From: Motacilla alba alba
Taxonomy: Eukaryota > Chordata > Aves > Passeriformes > Motacillidae
Length of the DNA: 64,000 bases
NCBI RefSeq assembly: GCF_015832195.1
Contig: NC_052016.1
Location: 26,619,129 to 26,683,128 of the forward strand
Direction of reading: 5' to 3'
Each line of letters begins with the position of its first letter. Position 1 is the stretch's first letter. A program made the position numbers and the translations under genes. The notes under the pieces are model-generated. The model saw only the letters and a list, made by a program, of their open reading frames with translations. It was not told the DNA's origin and ran no database searches. This document shows, in pieces, positions 13,628 through 24,140 of this stretch.

Positions 13628-14191
13628 TGCTGGTTTTAACTGGGGTAGACTTTTACAGTAACTAATATGGGGCTGTGTCTGGGATTTGTGCTGAAAACAG
13701 TGTGGATAACACAGAGTTGTTTTAGCTACTGCTGAGCAGTGCTTACACAGAGCCAAGGGCTTTCCTGCTTTTCCCCTCACCCCATCACCAAGTGGGCTGG
13801 GGGTGCACAAGGAGCTGGCAGGGGACACAGCCAGGACAGCAGACCCCAAGTGACCACAGGGGTATCCCACACTGTGTGGAGTTATGTTCTGCATGTAAAG
13901 CTGGGGAAGAAGGTGATGTTTAGAGTGATAGTACTTGTGTTCCAAAGTCATGGCTGATGGAGCCCTGCTTTCCTGGGAATGGATGAACTCCTGCCTATCC
14001 ACAGGAAGCAGTGAATGAATTCCATGTTTTGCTTTGCTTGAGTGCCCAGCTTTTACTTTACCCTATTAAATGTCTTTTCCTACAAGCTTTCTTACCTTTA
14101 CTCTTCCATGTTTTGCCCATCCCAACTGGAGGAGAATGAATGAAAGGCTATGTGCTGCTTGGTTGCTGGCTGAAGCTAAGCAATGGCAATG
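13628..14191 (+). mobile_element. Solo LTR of an avian endogenous retrovirus
   Basis: Seen: the element opens TGCTGGTTTT and passes through the words GGGGCTGTGT, GCTGAAAACAGTG and TGCTGAGCAGTGCTTACACA. A degraded TATA region (CATGTAAAGCTGGGG) lies near 13,892, then GATGGAGCCCTGCTTTCC, a TATTAAA poly(A)-like signal near 14,062 and a closing TGCTTGGTTGCTGGCTG block. Known: this is a very common avian LTR in sense orientation, near full length at about 560 bp. The hexamer TGTGAG sits at both edges (13,622-13,627 and 14,192-14,197) and could be the target-site duplication. Ends could also be drawn a few bases differently. No internal retroviral genes flank it, so it is a solo LTR. The 130-codon minus-strand frame across it is spurious. 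Confidence 0.8.
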
Positions 14192-14197
14192 TGTGAG

Positions 14198-17100
14198 AAG
14201 TTTTGCTAGATTGGCATCTGTAATTTTTTTGACTTTGCCAAAATGTTATTCATGGCAGAGAAAGAAAGATGTTTTCTTTCTTCTGAACTAAATCTTCCAG
14301 AAGATTTCAATAAACGTGGTTATCCAGATTATTAACTTTCCTTCCTCATCTATTTTCATGGTTTGAGGGGAAAAAACCCACAAAGCCCTGATGAGGTGTC
14401 TATTAAAATACTGGCTTGATTTGTGTAAATTTTTTCTTGGAGAGTGCTATGGATCTGCAACCTAACCAAGACAGGTACAGAACTGCTCGGTGCTGCCCAA
14501 GGGCATATGAATAGTGCTCAGTACATCAGATCCTATAAAGTGGATCAGATGCCTCTGGCCCAAGCTCTGCAAACTGGAGCAAAGGAGATGGGTTTGTAAC
14601 TTTACCAGGAAGTCATTGTTTTGCTTGTTTCAACATTTCCCAGTATGATGTTAATCTAACATAGTCATACATGTGCTTTAATTTTTATTGCAAATCAGTG
14701 GGATGGGGGGAGGAGAAGAGGGAGAATTTGAGTATAGAGAGGAGGGGCATACAGATTACTTTTATATGCCGTGGTTCATGAGGAACATTGACCAGCAGCA
14801 CTGAGATATTCTGGGCTCTCCTCCTGAAGGGTGAGGAGGTTTTGGTTGTGTCTTTTTCCTCTTTTTTTTTTCTCCTTCTCCTGGCTCAATTCTCACCATT
14901 TTCCTGGACGTCTGTTTATGTAGTGAGGTCTTCAGGGGGGGTACTCTTCTCTTGTAGTGCCTTAGGGGCTTCTGAATAAAGCTGGACTGTCTTGATAGCA
15001 TTAACTGATTTTCTGCCTCAAGACGGTTTTACTTTTAATCCTCAGAGTGTAGATGTTCCTTGATCTTTTATGACAGAAATATAGTAGCACAGATAGAAAA
15101 CTTTATAATTTGACAAAAAAAGAGAAAGAAATTAATGTGTGTGCACAGTATGACCAAGTTCAGATCCCTAAAGTCAGACTAACTCTATTTTTAACCATGC
15201 AAAGTAGAACTATGTTAGCATATGCAAGGAGTGGGTTTTTTGTCTTTAATATCACAAGCATTAGACACAGATCTTCACAGAGTTCACTTTAATTCCGACT
15301 TTTCCCATCTTTCATGGAGCTGCAAAATTAGGGCACCTCCCATCCATCGCTTAGTGGGGAGCAGAAGAGAAGTAGAGGCCTGTGCTCTGCATAAAGGCTT
15401 GCTGCAGGTGCTTTGCAACAGTGTGACCAAAACAATTCTGAGGACAGGTTGTGCAGGGTGTACATATTTCCTGGGATGTTTGCCTTAGACTGCTTTCAGC
15501 TTTGGCCCATGCAGAGAATGGCCTTTCAAAGATGCAGAGCATTAGGTGTGATGCTGGTGTGAATCTGCCACCCAAATTTCATTTGGAAGTGATCTTGATA
15601 CAGGGCTGCTTAATGCAGATCAAAGTGGAGATCAGAGCTGCTTTGAAAGCCCTCTCTTCTGAACTTAAAAAAAACCACCCAAAAACGTAGAGGTAAGGCA
15701 GGAGGAGAAAAAAAGAAGTCCCTACTTTCTGGGCTATGAGGTCCTATGTGCTTAGCAACTTTTGTAAAATGAGACTGCTCTTTGTTTCAATGCCTTAATG
15801 TGGATTTACTGCCCAAATTATTCTGTGCAGCTTCATTTCAGGGCGAAAGCATGGTACCAGATGAGAGAAGCATTAAATCTATTTATTTTGTGATATTCAA
15901 GCATTGTCAGTTTTCCCTTTTTTTTGCTCCTCTGGAAAAGGGCATGCTATCCCCAAAAACTGTATATAGCAGCTTTGGACAGAGCAGGGAGATGGAACCA
16001 TTTGTCCCCAATGTTAGGTTTCTTTTCAGTGCCTCTGTGTCTTGTTTTTCTGTGGATCTTCTCACAAGCTTTTGTTATGTGGTGTACTGCTCTTTCACCA
16101 TGGATAAGGCCTTAATTTGTGTATATTTTTTATAGTTTTGCCTTTTTCAGTTTGCCAAAATGTTTGGAATCCACCTGTTTCTTACACAAATTTCTACTTG
16201 TACTGTTGGAAAGAGAGTGCAGATGGCTTCTGAATTAGAAAATTGCTATACACCCATTTTGCCCTTCAATCTAAAGCCACACTGTTAAAAACCACAGAAG
16301 TACAGTGGCACATCCTCTGTCTTACATACCCTAAAACAACATAAGGTGAGCTGGTGTGGAGTGAATTTGAGGAAGCAGACATTCTCCCTATGTGGAGTCT
16401 GAAAATCAAGTATTTAATCGACAGAAGCAAGTTTTCTACCCTGGAAATATTGACGGTCTCAATTACAGTGGAAACATCAAAGCTTTCTGCATGAAGTTTC
16501 AGCCAGCCCTTGAAACATATGGTGGAATATTTTTGTGCTGCTGCTGCTTTACTGTGGTGTATTGGATTTGCACTGGCATCATTTTCTTCCATTAGTTAGG
16601 CTTACCCTGCTTCACCTTTCCAGTTTATTGGGACTTAACTGTTCATTGTCAGCTGACTCAGGAATGCAGAGCTACACTCCGTAGCCAACATAAGGCATGA
16701 AGTTAATAAATTTAAATGCATGAAATAGAATAAATTAGAACTAGTATGTTAATGTTGATAACTTTTACTGCAAAACTCTTATTACATCTGTCTTGGAGAT
16801 TTTAATTTTATTTTTTATCTACTTCATGCACATCATATTGTATATATGCATGATATCACAACTCTTCTTTTCCCTTACAGAGGCCTAATGGGAAAACATG
16901 AGGATTTGTAAAAATAAAAGCTTTGCATTCACTGAAATGGAAATTATACAATTTCATTTTCTAGTCAAGACTTTTGCTGAAATTCTCATAAAGAGTAAGA
17001 GGAGAAAAAATGGAAAAACATGCTGAGATGTGACTGAGAGAAAACCTCTTTATTTCCTTAGAATAGATGATTTTTTTTCTCTTTCCCTCCCTGCTTGTAC

Positions 17101-17619
17101 TGGTAAAATTACAGCTAATAGTAGTATGTGCAGGCAAACCATCCATAAGTGAATATTTCTTGAGCCTTATGAGAAAAAGGGGTCTCAGAACTGTGTGTGC
17201 TTTCACTACATCTATTCATTTTTTTGGGGGGCAGACGGGGAGCGGGGATGTGAGAAGCTCAGTTATCTACTGAGACGTCATCTGAATTTATTGATCTCTC
17301 CTTGGCTTGGATCGCTATTGATGTGGGTTCCCAGTGCTGCTGTTGACTTTAGGAAAACAGAATGAGCACCTTAGTGGATTCTCTTCTACTCTCCTCACCC
17401 TTCAAGATCTGTGGTGATTGGGTATCAAAATTTCAATTTGTTTTGAAAGGACTGGAGAAGAAGACTGCTGTGGCACACCTTCTGTCGAAGAAGTAATAAG
17501 GTTTTTGGCAAAGGTAGTCTAAAACCAGCTGAAAGATTACATTGACATATTCTTTTGCCCATGTAACATTCTAAAATGAAGGCTGAGAGTTGGCACCCTT
17601 GAGGTCTTGGTAGGTGCTC
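14198..17619. other. Noncoding stretch without recognisable genes
   Basis: Mixed A+T-rich sequence with a purine-rich patch near 14,705-14,755, its pyrimidine-rich counterpart near 14,855-14,885, and a G-run near 17,222-17,245. Frames up to 117 codons occur but overlap on both strands and show no domain. Confidence 0.55.
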
Positions 17620-17880
17620 TCCCCAGATGCTCTGTGGATCTCTGTTGGACATCTTATTCAGACCAGAGGGTAGATATTGGGGTGGATCATCAATAAAGAC
17701 ACTGAACAGTACTGGCCCCAATACTGAGCTTGGGGGATCACCACTTGTGTGCAAGCACAGCAGCCCTGGGAGAGATATATGTGCCCAGGGCTCTTGGGCC
17801 ACATCATGGCTTTCTCAAGCCATTCAATCCCTTGTGGTGCTGGTGGGTCTCTTGCGAGCCTTCCTTTCATCTTCTACCTT
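17620..17880 (-). mobile_element. CR1 LINE reverse-transcriptase fragment, antisense
   Basis: Read on the minus strand, the sequence gives a peptide containing SSVLGPVLFSVFIDD. This is the conserved block of CR1 ORF2 reverse transcriptase just before the catalytic FADD box (usual form QGS.LGPVLFNIFI.DL). The plus strand correspondingly carries ATCAATAAAGACACTGAACA and CTGGGGGATCACCACTTGTG-like words typical of antisense CR1. Downstream of IDD the frame is lost, so the FADD box itself is not preserved. The copy is truncated at both ends and diverged. A 179-codon plus-strand frame that overlaps it is an antisense artefact. Confidence 0.65.
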
Positions 17881-18285
17881 AGCACATCTATGCTGGCATG
17901 ATTTTGGTATCGAGAAATTCAACCTCTTTTATTTTGTAAATCGCTGTTGTGCACTTATGGGAGGAGGGAAAAAAACTTGGCCCTTGATAGAGATCTCTTG
18001 GCATCTTTGTTCAGCCCCATTCCACCCCTATTTCTTTCCAATGCCACACCAACTCCTCTGTCTACTCTCGCAAGTTCTGGAAACTGTGGAGGGGAGATGG
18101 AAAGTGATAGCTGCATTGAGTAGTCCTGCAAAAGAAGTCCATATGTTTTATGAGCACCTCACTTGAATTGCATCTCTGATTAAATGGCTGGATGTCATGA
18201 GGTCATTGCACATGGCACTGCTCCATGATTTCTGAGGGCTGTTCAGTAGTTTGAGTTCCTACATACAAAGAGCTGGCCAGAACAC

Positions 18286-18331
18286 TTTTTTTTTTGTGGG
18301 GGAAAAAAAAACCAAACAAACCAAAACCAAA
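18286..18331 (+). repeat. T10-GTGGGGG-A9 inverted homopolymer followed by A/C-rich tract
   Basis: Ten T, seven mixed bases and nine A form a perfect hairpin-capable inverted run, followed by CCAAAC-type simple sequence. One of several A/C tracts in the window. Confidence 0.7.
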
Positions 18332-19604
18332 CTTGTCTAATCATACTTCACGTTGGAAAAGAAAAGAACTGATGTTGATTATGTATGGATATATGCAGAT
18401 GGCAGAAACAACCCTTTATGAATGGCATAGGGTGAAATAGCCAGAAGTGGTACACCAGCCATTCTTTCTATCTATCAACTTTTCGTGTTAGCCAGGGGAA
18501 CAATTGGGATTCTAAGGGCATACTGTTCTGTGTCTGTTAGAGAGAAATGAAGTAATGGAGAGGGTAAACATTTTCACTGAAGTTACTCAGCCTTATGCAT
18601 GTTCTTACATCCCTGTTTCTCCCTCTGCATTGTGCTTTAGTCCCAAAGCTTTATTTTTTCTGTTGTATTGTATGTATACAAATGTAAATGTATCTGTATA
18701 TATTAAAAAACCAGGAAAATGTTATAATATATATCAGATTATATGAATTACACTGTTAGTTATATTTGTAGTTTGGTGAGGTGGGGTTTTTCCTTAACTT
18801 TTTTTTTAGGTCAGATGGTTGTGTTGATAAATCTAAACCAGAACCAAATGGGTAAATAAACCCCCACTTTTTTTCCGATTGACTCCTCTCTTTTGCCTCC
18901 ACTCCCCAATTCTTTTCTAAAAGAGCAAACACTATTTCACTGACGCTTTGTAGAAAAGCAAAGGAAATTGATATCGTCCCCAAAGAGAAGAAAGAGGAAT
19001 TTCTTGCATCTCTTCTTACTCTTTTTATCAGTAATTAAGATGCTTATAGGTAATAGGAGATTTGAATGAATTTTCCTTTGGCATGAGTGAAAATAAGAAC
19101 AAACTCATGGTTAAATGTATGTGCCTTATGTACAAAATAGGTGTGGATGTTATAATCTTCTACACATACAGAATTTAACATATCATTTTTTCTGGATTTT
19201 TTTTTAATTTATTTCCTCTCAGATGGCTGGCTCATGCAGGAATCTGATAGGAAGGTATTGAAAACTTTGTGGCTGAGTCAGGGACTGAACTCTGCTCCCT
19301 TTGTTCTTAGACAAGCTATCAAACTCAATACTGTCCATCTTTATGCCACTGTTTTTCTACCCCTCCCCAGCTGGAGGCAAGTACCTGTTGTTGGCTGCCC
19401 AGGTTCTTTCTGTTCCCCATTCCTTTAATAGGTTTTGTGACTACTCACAAGTAGGAAAGAAACCAGATGCCTGAAAAAGTTAAAAAACTTATCATGTTGT
19501 TAAAAGATAAGATGCTGGAGAACTATTTGTTCAGATGATAACTCTGGCTTGAAATCTGTGTTCTTTAAGGCTGATTCCTTGGACAATGTTAGATCCCTCG
19601 GGGC

Positions 19605-19660
19605 TTGAAAGTATATGTATATATACTGTATATTGAAAGTATATGTATATATTTGTATAT
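19605..19660 (+). repeat. Two-copy 28-bp tandem repeat, AT-rich
   Basis: The unit begins TTGAAAGTATATGTATATAT at 19,605 and again at 19,633. The two copies differ only near their ends. Alternating TA/TG makes it prone to replication slippage. Confidence 0.75.
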
Positions 19661-21189
19661 TTTCTGCTGCAATGAAAGTTTTGCAATACATTTGACTTGC
19701 ACTTACATAAGAGGCACTGTCATAAACAAGCAGGTAATAACTAGATGCTTCTTAGTATGATCTTGAGCTAATCTAAAATGCATTTGTGGTAAAAAATAGA
19801 TAATTGGGCCTCCTGTGCACATGGGAAAGGCTTTGAGCATTTTTCTTGCCTGTGATTTCTAGCTCTATTGTTGTCACCCTTCTATGATGTCTGTTGTGCC
19901 AACAAAATTGATCTAATTTATATAATGAAAAATTATTGCTCTGCTGGTACTACTTTAAATGTAAAAAACCCTGTGCCAAAAGAACATCCCTAGAAGCAGA
20001 AAGAATATCTTACTTGTGTTCAAATACATGGCCCTGATTCATACAGAAATCTGTTGAGTTTTAGTGTCATGCTTTAAGTCTAATTGCTTACTGTGTTTAA
20101 TTTCCTATGTTTAAACTGTGCTCTTACTCTGCAAATTCTTCAGCTGCTCTTTACCGAGAGGTGCAAACATATGACCCTTAAATGTTCCAGGAGAATGCCT
20201 AGATGTCTACAAGCATCAATGCAACCTTGGATAAGAATAGTGTACAGGAATTTTTGGTAGAGGAGTGGCAGGAAAACAAGAAACTTAAAATCAGATGACA
20301 TCAGTCTATTTTTGGTTTTGATAAATCAAAGGAAAGCAATTTTGATTTGAAATAGACCATAGAACCTTGAGCACTTTAGGCAAATTCTTCTTCCATGCCT
20401 TAAATGTGCTTTGAGGTTTTTGCAAACGTGACTGCAATAAATGTATGCATATAAATTAAAGATAGTATGCAGACCTATGCTTTACAGAGTGTTTGTAACT
20501 TTGAAGTCCCACAAATCTGAAGATTAAATCTTTTTTTTTTGCATTTGATACTGTTCAGTCAGTCTCCTGAGAGTCCTTGGGCTTTGTTTAATGGAATTTT
20601 GTAAATGTGAGGTGAAAAGAGGTACAGAAGAAAACTGCTTTTCTTTATGAGAGAAGTCCATTTCTATTTTATGTTGCGGACTATGCAGTGTCTCACACCT
20701 GGTATACCTTAGCGATCACTACAATGGTAGTATGCTCTCAGCTCTCTGCTATGTTTTGGGTTAAGGGGGTCTCAACATTGCATGGAAAGAATTTATTTTA
20801 CCAGTGATATAAAATGATAAATTTCCCTAGAGTTTTTTCTCTTTATTTTTTTTCAGTCTCTGGTGTCATAAATCAAGGCATTTGTGGTCATTTACTTTTA
20901 CTTCTTATTTATTGGTTGCATGCATTTAAAAATATTTTTCAACCACTTTTTGTAAGATTTGGGCAGGGCATATCTTGTCAGAAAACAGCTAAGTAAACCT
21001 CAGAGAAATAATAGATGTCTGAAGAAGCAATACTCCTTCTCTTCAACCCCAGATCTCTTTCTTCCTTTCCTTTGTGTTTTTAGTTTTGGAGTACAATTAA
21101 GAAATATTTATATGTTACAAGTTGATATCTGCTCCATTTTTTGTTCCTTGCATTAATACCTAAAATTTACAAGAGATTGCAAGAGATTT

Positions 21190-21494
21190 GCAAGAGAGCT
21201 GGAGAGGGATTTTTTCCAAGGGTGATAGGGCAGGGAAGGAAGGGCGTTAAATTGAAGGAGGGTAGTTTAGATTAGATACTAAATGGAAGTTCTTTACTGT
21301 GAGGGTGATGAGGCACTGGAACAGTTTGCCCAAAGAACCTGTGGATGCCCCATGCCTGGAAGTGTTCAAGACCAGGTTGGATGGGACTCTGAGTGACTTG
21401 ATCTAGTGGAAGGTGTCCCTGCCCGTGGTAAGGGGTTTGGAACAAGATGGTCTTTGAAGTCCCTTCTAGCCCAAACCATTCTATGATTTTTCTG
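21190..21494 (+). mobile_element. 5'-truncated CR1 LINE 3' end
   Basis: Seen: the copy starts at CAAGAGAGCTGGAGAGGGA and continues through TTCTTTACTGTGAGGGTG, GGCACTGGAACAG, the CCATGCCTGGAAGTGTTCAA block and ACCAGGTTGGATGGG. It ends CCCAAACCATTCTATGATTT. Known: this is the last 50 or so codons of ORF2 plus the 3' UTR of an avian CR1, which normally ends in short ATTCTATG repeats. Only one full ATTCTATGA remains, followed by a degraded second unit. It is the same subfamily type as the long copy at 62.77-64.0 kb. No clear target-site duplication, as expected for CR1. Confidence 0.9.
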
Positions 21495-23759
21495 AAGCTA
21501 CTGTGGCCCCTGGATACTCTTCTGCTGATGTTTCAGGCAACAGTATTGGATTCTCTGTGGGAGACAGGCATTTATCTGGCATTGTTATTTTACTATAAAT
21601 TCCATCTAGTGATTTAATTCCCATTATTAATTACATGGGGTATCCCTGCATGCTGAGAGGCAAAACCTGCTCTGCTTTCTCTGCAGGCAGAGTCCAGCAC
21701 CACTGAAGTGGTGACCAGGCCATTACTGTGGTGACCAAATTTTAGTGAGGTCCCTTGCCTGGCAGGAGCTGACCTGGCTAAATGATGCCTGTGCATCATT
21801 CATTATTGCTCCAGCTGTGCACTTCTCAGGGTGGCAGGGGCTAGAATTATACCAAATTGGTGAAACATGCTTAGCGATAATTATAAACCAAACTTAAAAG
21901 TAGGCTGGTAAGGGTTCTAGTCAGGTGGAACACACCTCTCTGTTTTTTCCTGGCAGCTGTGGGCATCAGGAAAGCAAATCCCCTTTCCAGATTGTTTATC
22001 AGGCACTCCCTCAACAGTAACTGCTCTAGAGAGAAAAAGAAATCCTAAAGCCTCAGCACCACACATGCTGACCTCAGCACCACAGGGAGCTGCCCTAAGA
22101 CATGCCTCAGCCCAAAATTGCCCCTTCCCAGGATGCTCCCCATGATCTGACCAGCTGCTGTCTCTTCTCTTACTTGAAACTGGCTCCCCCTGCCCTGTGT
22201 TCTTTTCTCCTCTGCGTTCCTTTCCTCCTTTGTAAAAAAGCTAATGTCTAGTTCTGAGTTAGGTCAACCTAAAAGATCCTTGGTAATACTAAATACCTTT
22301 TCTAGGTGGTAGGATGAAGTACAGGAGGGAGTTGTAAGTTTGTTTTAATGACAGAGACAGCTTTTAACCTTCTAAAAGTGTTTTTCCGCTGATTTCTTTC
22401 CCCCAGTATCTCCCTCCTTTGTGCAAGTCCCAGGTACTTAGGGACAGACCCAAACTGCAGTTTCTCTTTCAATGTTTCCATTGTTCTGTTTCTACTGACA
22501 GAGAAATAACTCAGAATAAGTCTATTCTGGAATTAATTAATGCCACTACGTGCAGTGTAACTTGAGCAATGGAGAAAATACTGGATACTTCTTATGGGGC
22601 CAAGAGCTTCTTTATGACAGGAGAGCAAACACTTTAGGCTGGCTATTCTGGTCTGAGATGAAGAGCTATGGTTTGTTTTACCTTTGGAGAAGAGTCTAAT
22701 AAAAACATCTGTGAGGAAATATTGTGTGACCCTTGAAATACTTGGATAACAGAAGACTTGAAAGTATTCTTATTACCAGAGATTCCAAGTACCTTTGTCT
22801 TCCTATTTTCAGCTTTTTACCTTTGAAGATATCTAAAAGAATGGAAAAACATTAGTAAAGTTCCTTTTCATCTGCTCTTCTTTCCAGTCATAATAATCTG
22901 CTACTTTTAAAGTTTGGTTTCATGACTCATTAGAGAAACATAAATGCTTCTTTCTAGAGGTATAAAGAATATGTTCGTAAATGGATACAGAGATGCTTGC
23001 TGCCCAAAACCTTTTTTCCTTCTTTTTAAAATTAGTTTTGTTCAAAATCTTTTCATCTAGAGCTTTCTAGGAGGTTTCTTTGCCTTCGACCAGCTGACAA
23101 AACTAAAACTAATATGTAAATAGTTTATAGAGGAAAAGATGGCAAAGGGGACACAAAGGAACAGCTCTATGGGTGCCCCCATTCCATACACCTTGACTGG
23201 TTGAGTCTGGCAGGACTTTTGCCGCACTGGTTTGGCTGTCCAAAGCAGGCAGAAACTGTGTTTTGCTTGACATATACTTCAGTGAGGCTACAACATAGCC
23301 TAATAATTAACTGCATCTTCCCTTACTTACAGGAGGAACAGCTGTTTTTCTAGACCTAAATCTGCTGAAATTTCACTGTAGGCCCCTGATTATTGTGCTG
23401 AGGAAAAGCACACAGTTTGTTGTGCCTCAGAGAAGGTGCACCTACCTCTCTTGTGAAGGGCAAGTCCAAAAGGAATCCATGAGGGGCTATGCAAGGTTAC
23501 AGCTTCCTGGAAAATATGGCACAGAAGAAAAAGGTTTACATTTACAAACCAAACAAATAATTAATGAAGGTATTTTGACTTTATCTAATTAGAATTTTAA
23601 TACACAAACATTTACAACAATGACAGACTGGAAGGAAACACTGAGAAAAACCAAAGGGAATGGCATTGCTGGATATTTACTGTACAGTTTAAAATGAACT
23701 ATCCAGTTTCTATATATAGGATTTCACAAGCTCATCATGGTATATGAAAAAGTAATAGC
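21495..23759. other. Noncoding stretch without recognisable genes
   Basis: Relatively GC-richer sequence at 21,640-22,240, then A+T-rich sequence. A short CAGCACCACA repeat pair lies near 22,055-22,085. No gene or known repeat is recognised. Confidence 0.55.
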
Positions 23760-23963
23760 TGTGAGTTGCAGCCAGTAAAACAGCAAAATAGAGCCTGTAT
23801 GGAAAGTTGTGGCATTGTGGTCCCTGGGCTAGCAAGGATAGGTTGGATTCAATTTACACAGGGAGTCTCAGCCAATATAATTCAGTTCTAAATGCAGATG
23901 TATCATTGCCTGGAGAGCTGGATGGGGTTGAGATCTCAACCAATCACGTGTAGGTGGAGCTCC

Positions 23964-23987
23964 TATAAAAGGAACTGGAGGAATAAA
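23964..23987 (+). promoter_or_regulatory. TATA box and AATAAA signal of the solo LTR
   Basis: TATAAAA at 23,964-23,970 and AATAAA at 23,982-23,987 are only 11 bases apart. Both are intact, so this LTR could in principle still start and end transcripts. Confidence 0.5.
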
Positions 23988-24081
23988 CTCAAGACTTTGT
24001 CACATGAAGCTTTGCTCTGTGTGTTGTCCCTGTCTCCGACTGCTGACCCCATGGAACACGTGGATATTAACCTTATCCATG

Positions 24082-24121
24082 GTTTTCTCTCTAGCAGGAC
24101 CACAAAGTTTTCTCTCTAGCA
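24082..24121 (+). repeat. 15-bp direct repeat, 25-bp period, at the LTR 3' end
   Basis: GTTTTCTCTCTAGCA occurs at 24,082-24,096 and exactly again at 24,107-24,121, inside the U5 part of the LTR. Confidence 0.8.
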
Positions 24122-24140
24122 TGTCTTTGTTGCAAATAGA

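Larger units (their letters stand above)
17881..21189. other. Noncoding stretch without recognisable genes
   Basis: Unique A+T-rich sequence. A T10-N7-A9 hairpin-like run leads into an A/C-rich tail at 18,286-18,331. A 28-bp duplication at 19,605 is listed separately. No gene is seen. Confidence 0.55.
23760..24134 (+). mobile_element. Solo LTR of an endogenous retrovirus, class II-like, with probable 6-bp target-site duplication
   Basis: Seen: the element begins TG and ends CA. A CCAAT word lies in CAACCAATCACGTG near 23,937, a TATAAAA box at 23,964 and an AATAAA at 23,982. A CTCTGTGTGTTGTCCCTGTC stretch typical of U5 follows. The flanks are AATAGC (23,754-23,759) and AATAGA (24,135-24,140), matching at five of six positions. 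Known: 6-bp duplications and a poly(A) signal close to the TATA box, giving a short R region, are typical of alpha/betaretrovirus-like (ERVK-type) LTRs. No retroviral genes are adjacent, so this is a solo LTR left by recombination. The family name is not assigned. Confidence 0.65.

Noticed and set aside
13610..14002. 130-codon minus-strand frame
   Set aside because: It is the antisense of a solo LTR.
17627..18166. Longest open frame in the window (179 codons, plus strand)
   Set aside because: Its first half is antisense to a CR1 reverse-transcriptase fragment, and the rest has no recognisable domain. Openness is inherited from the repeat.
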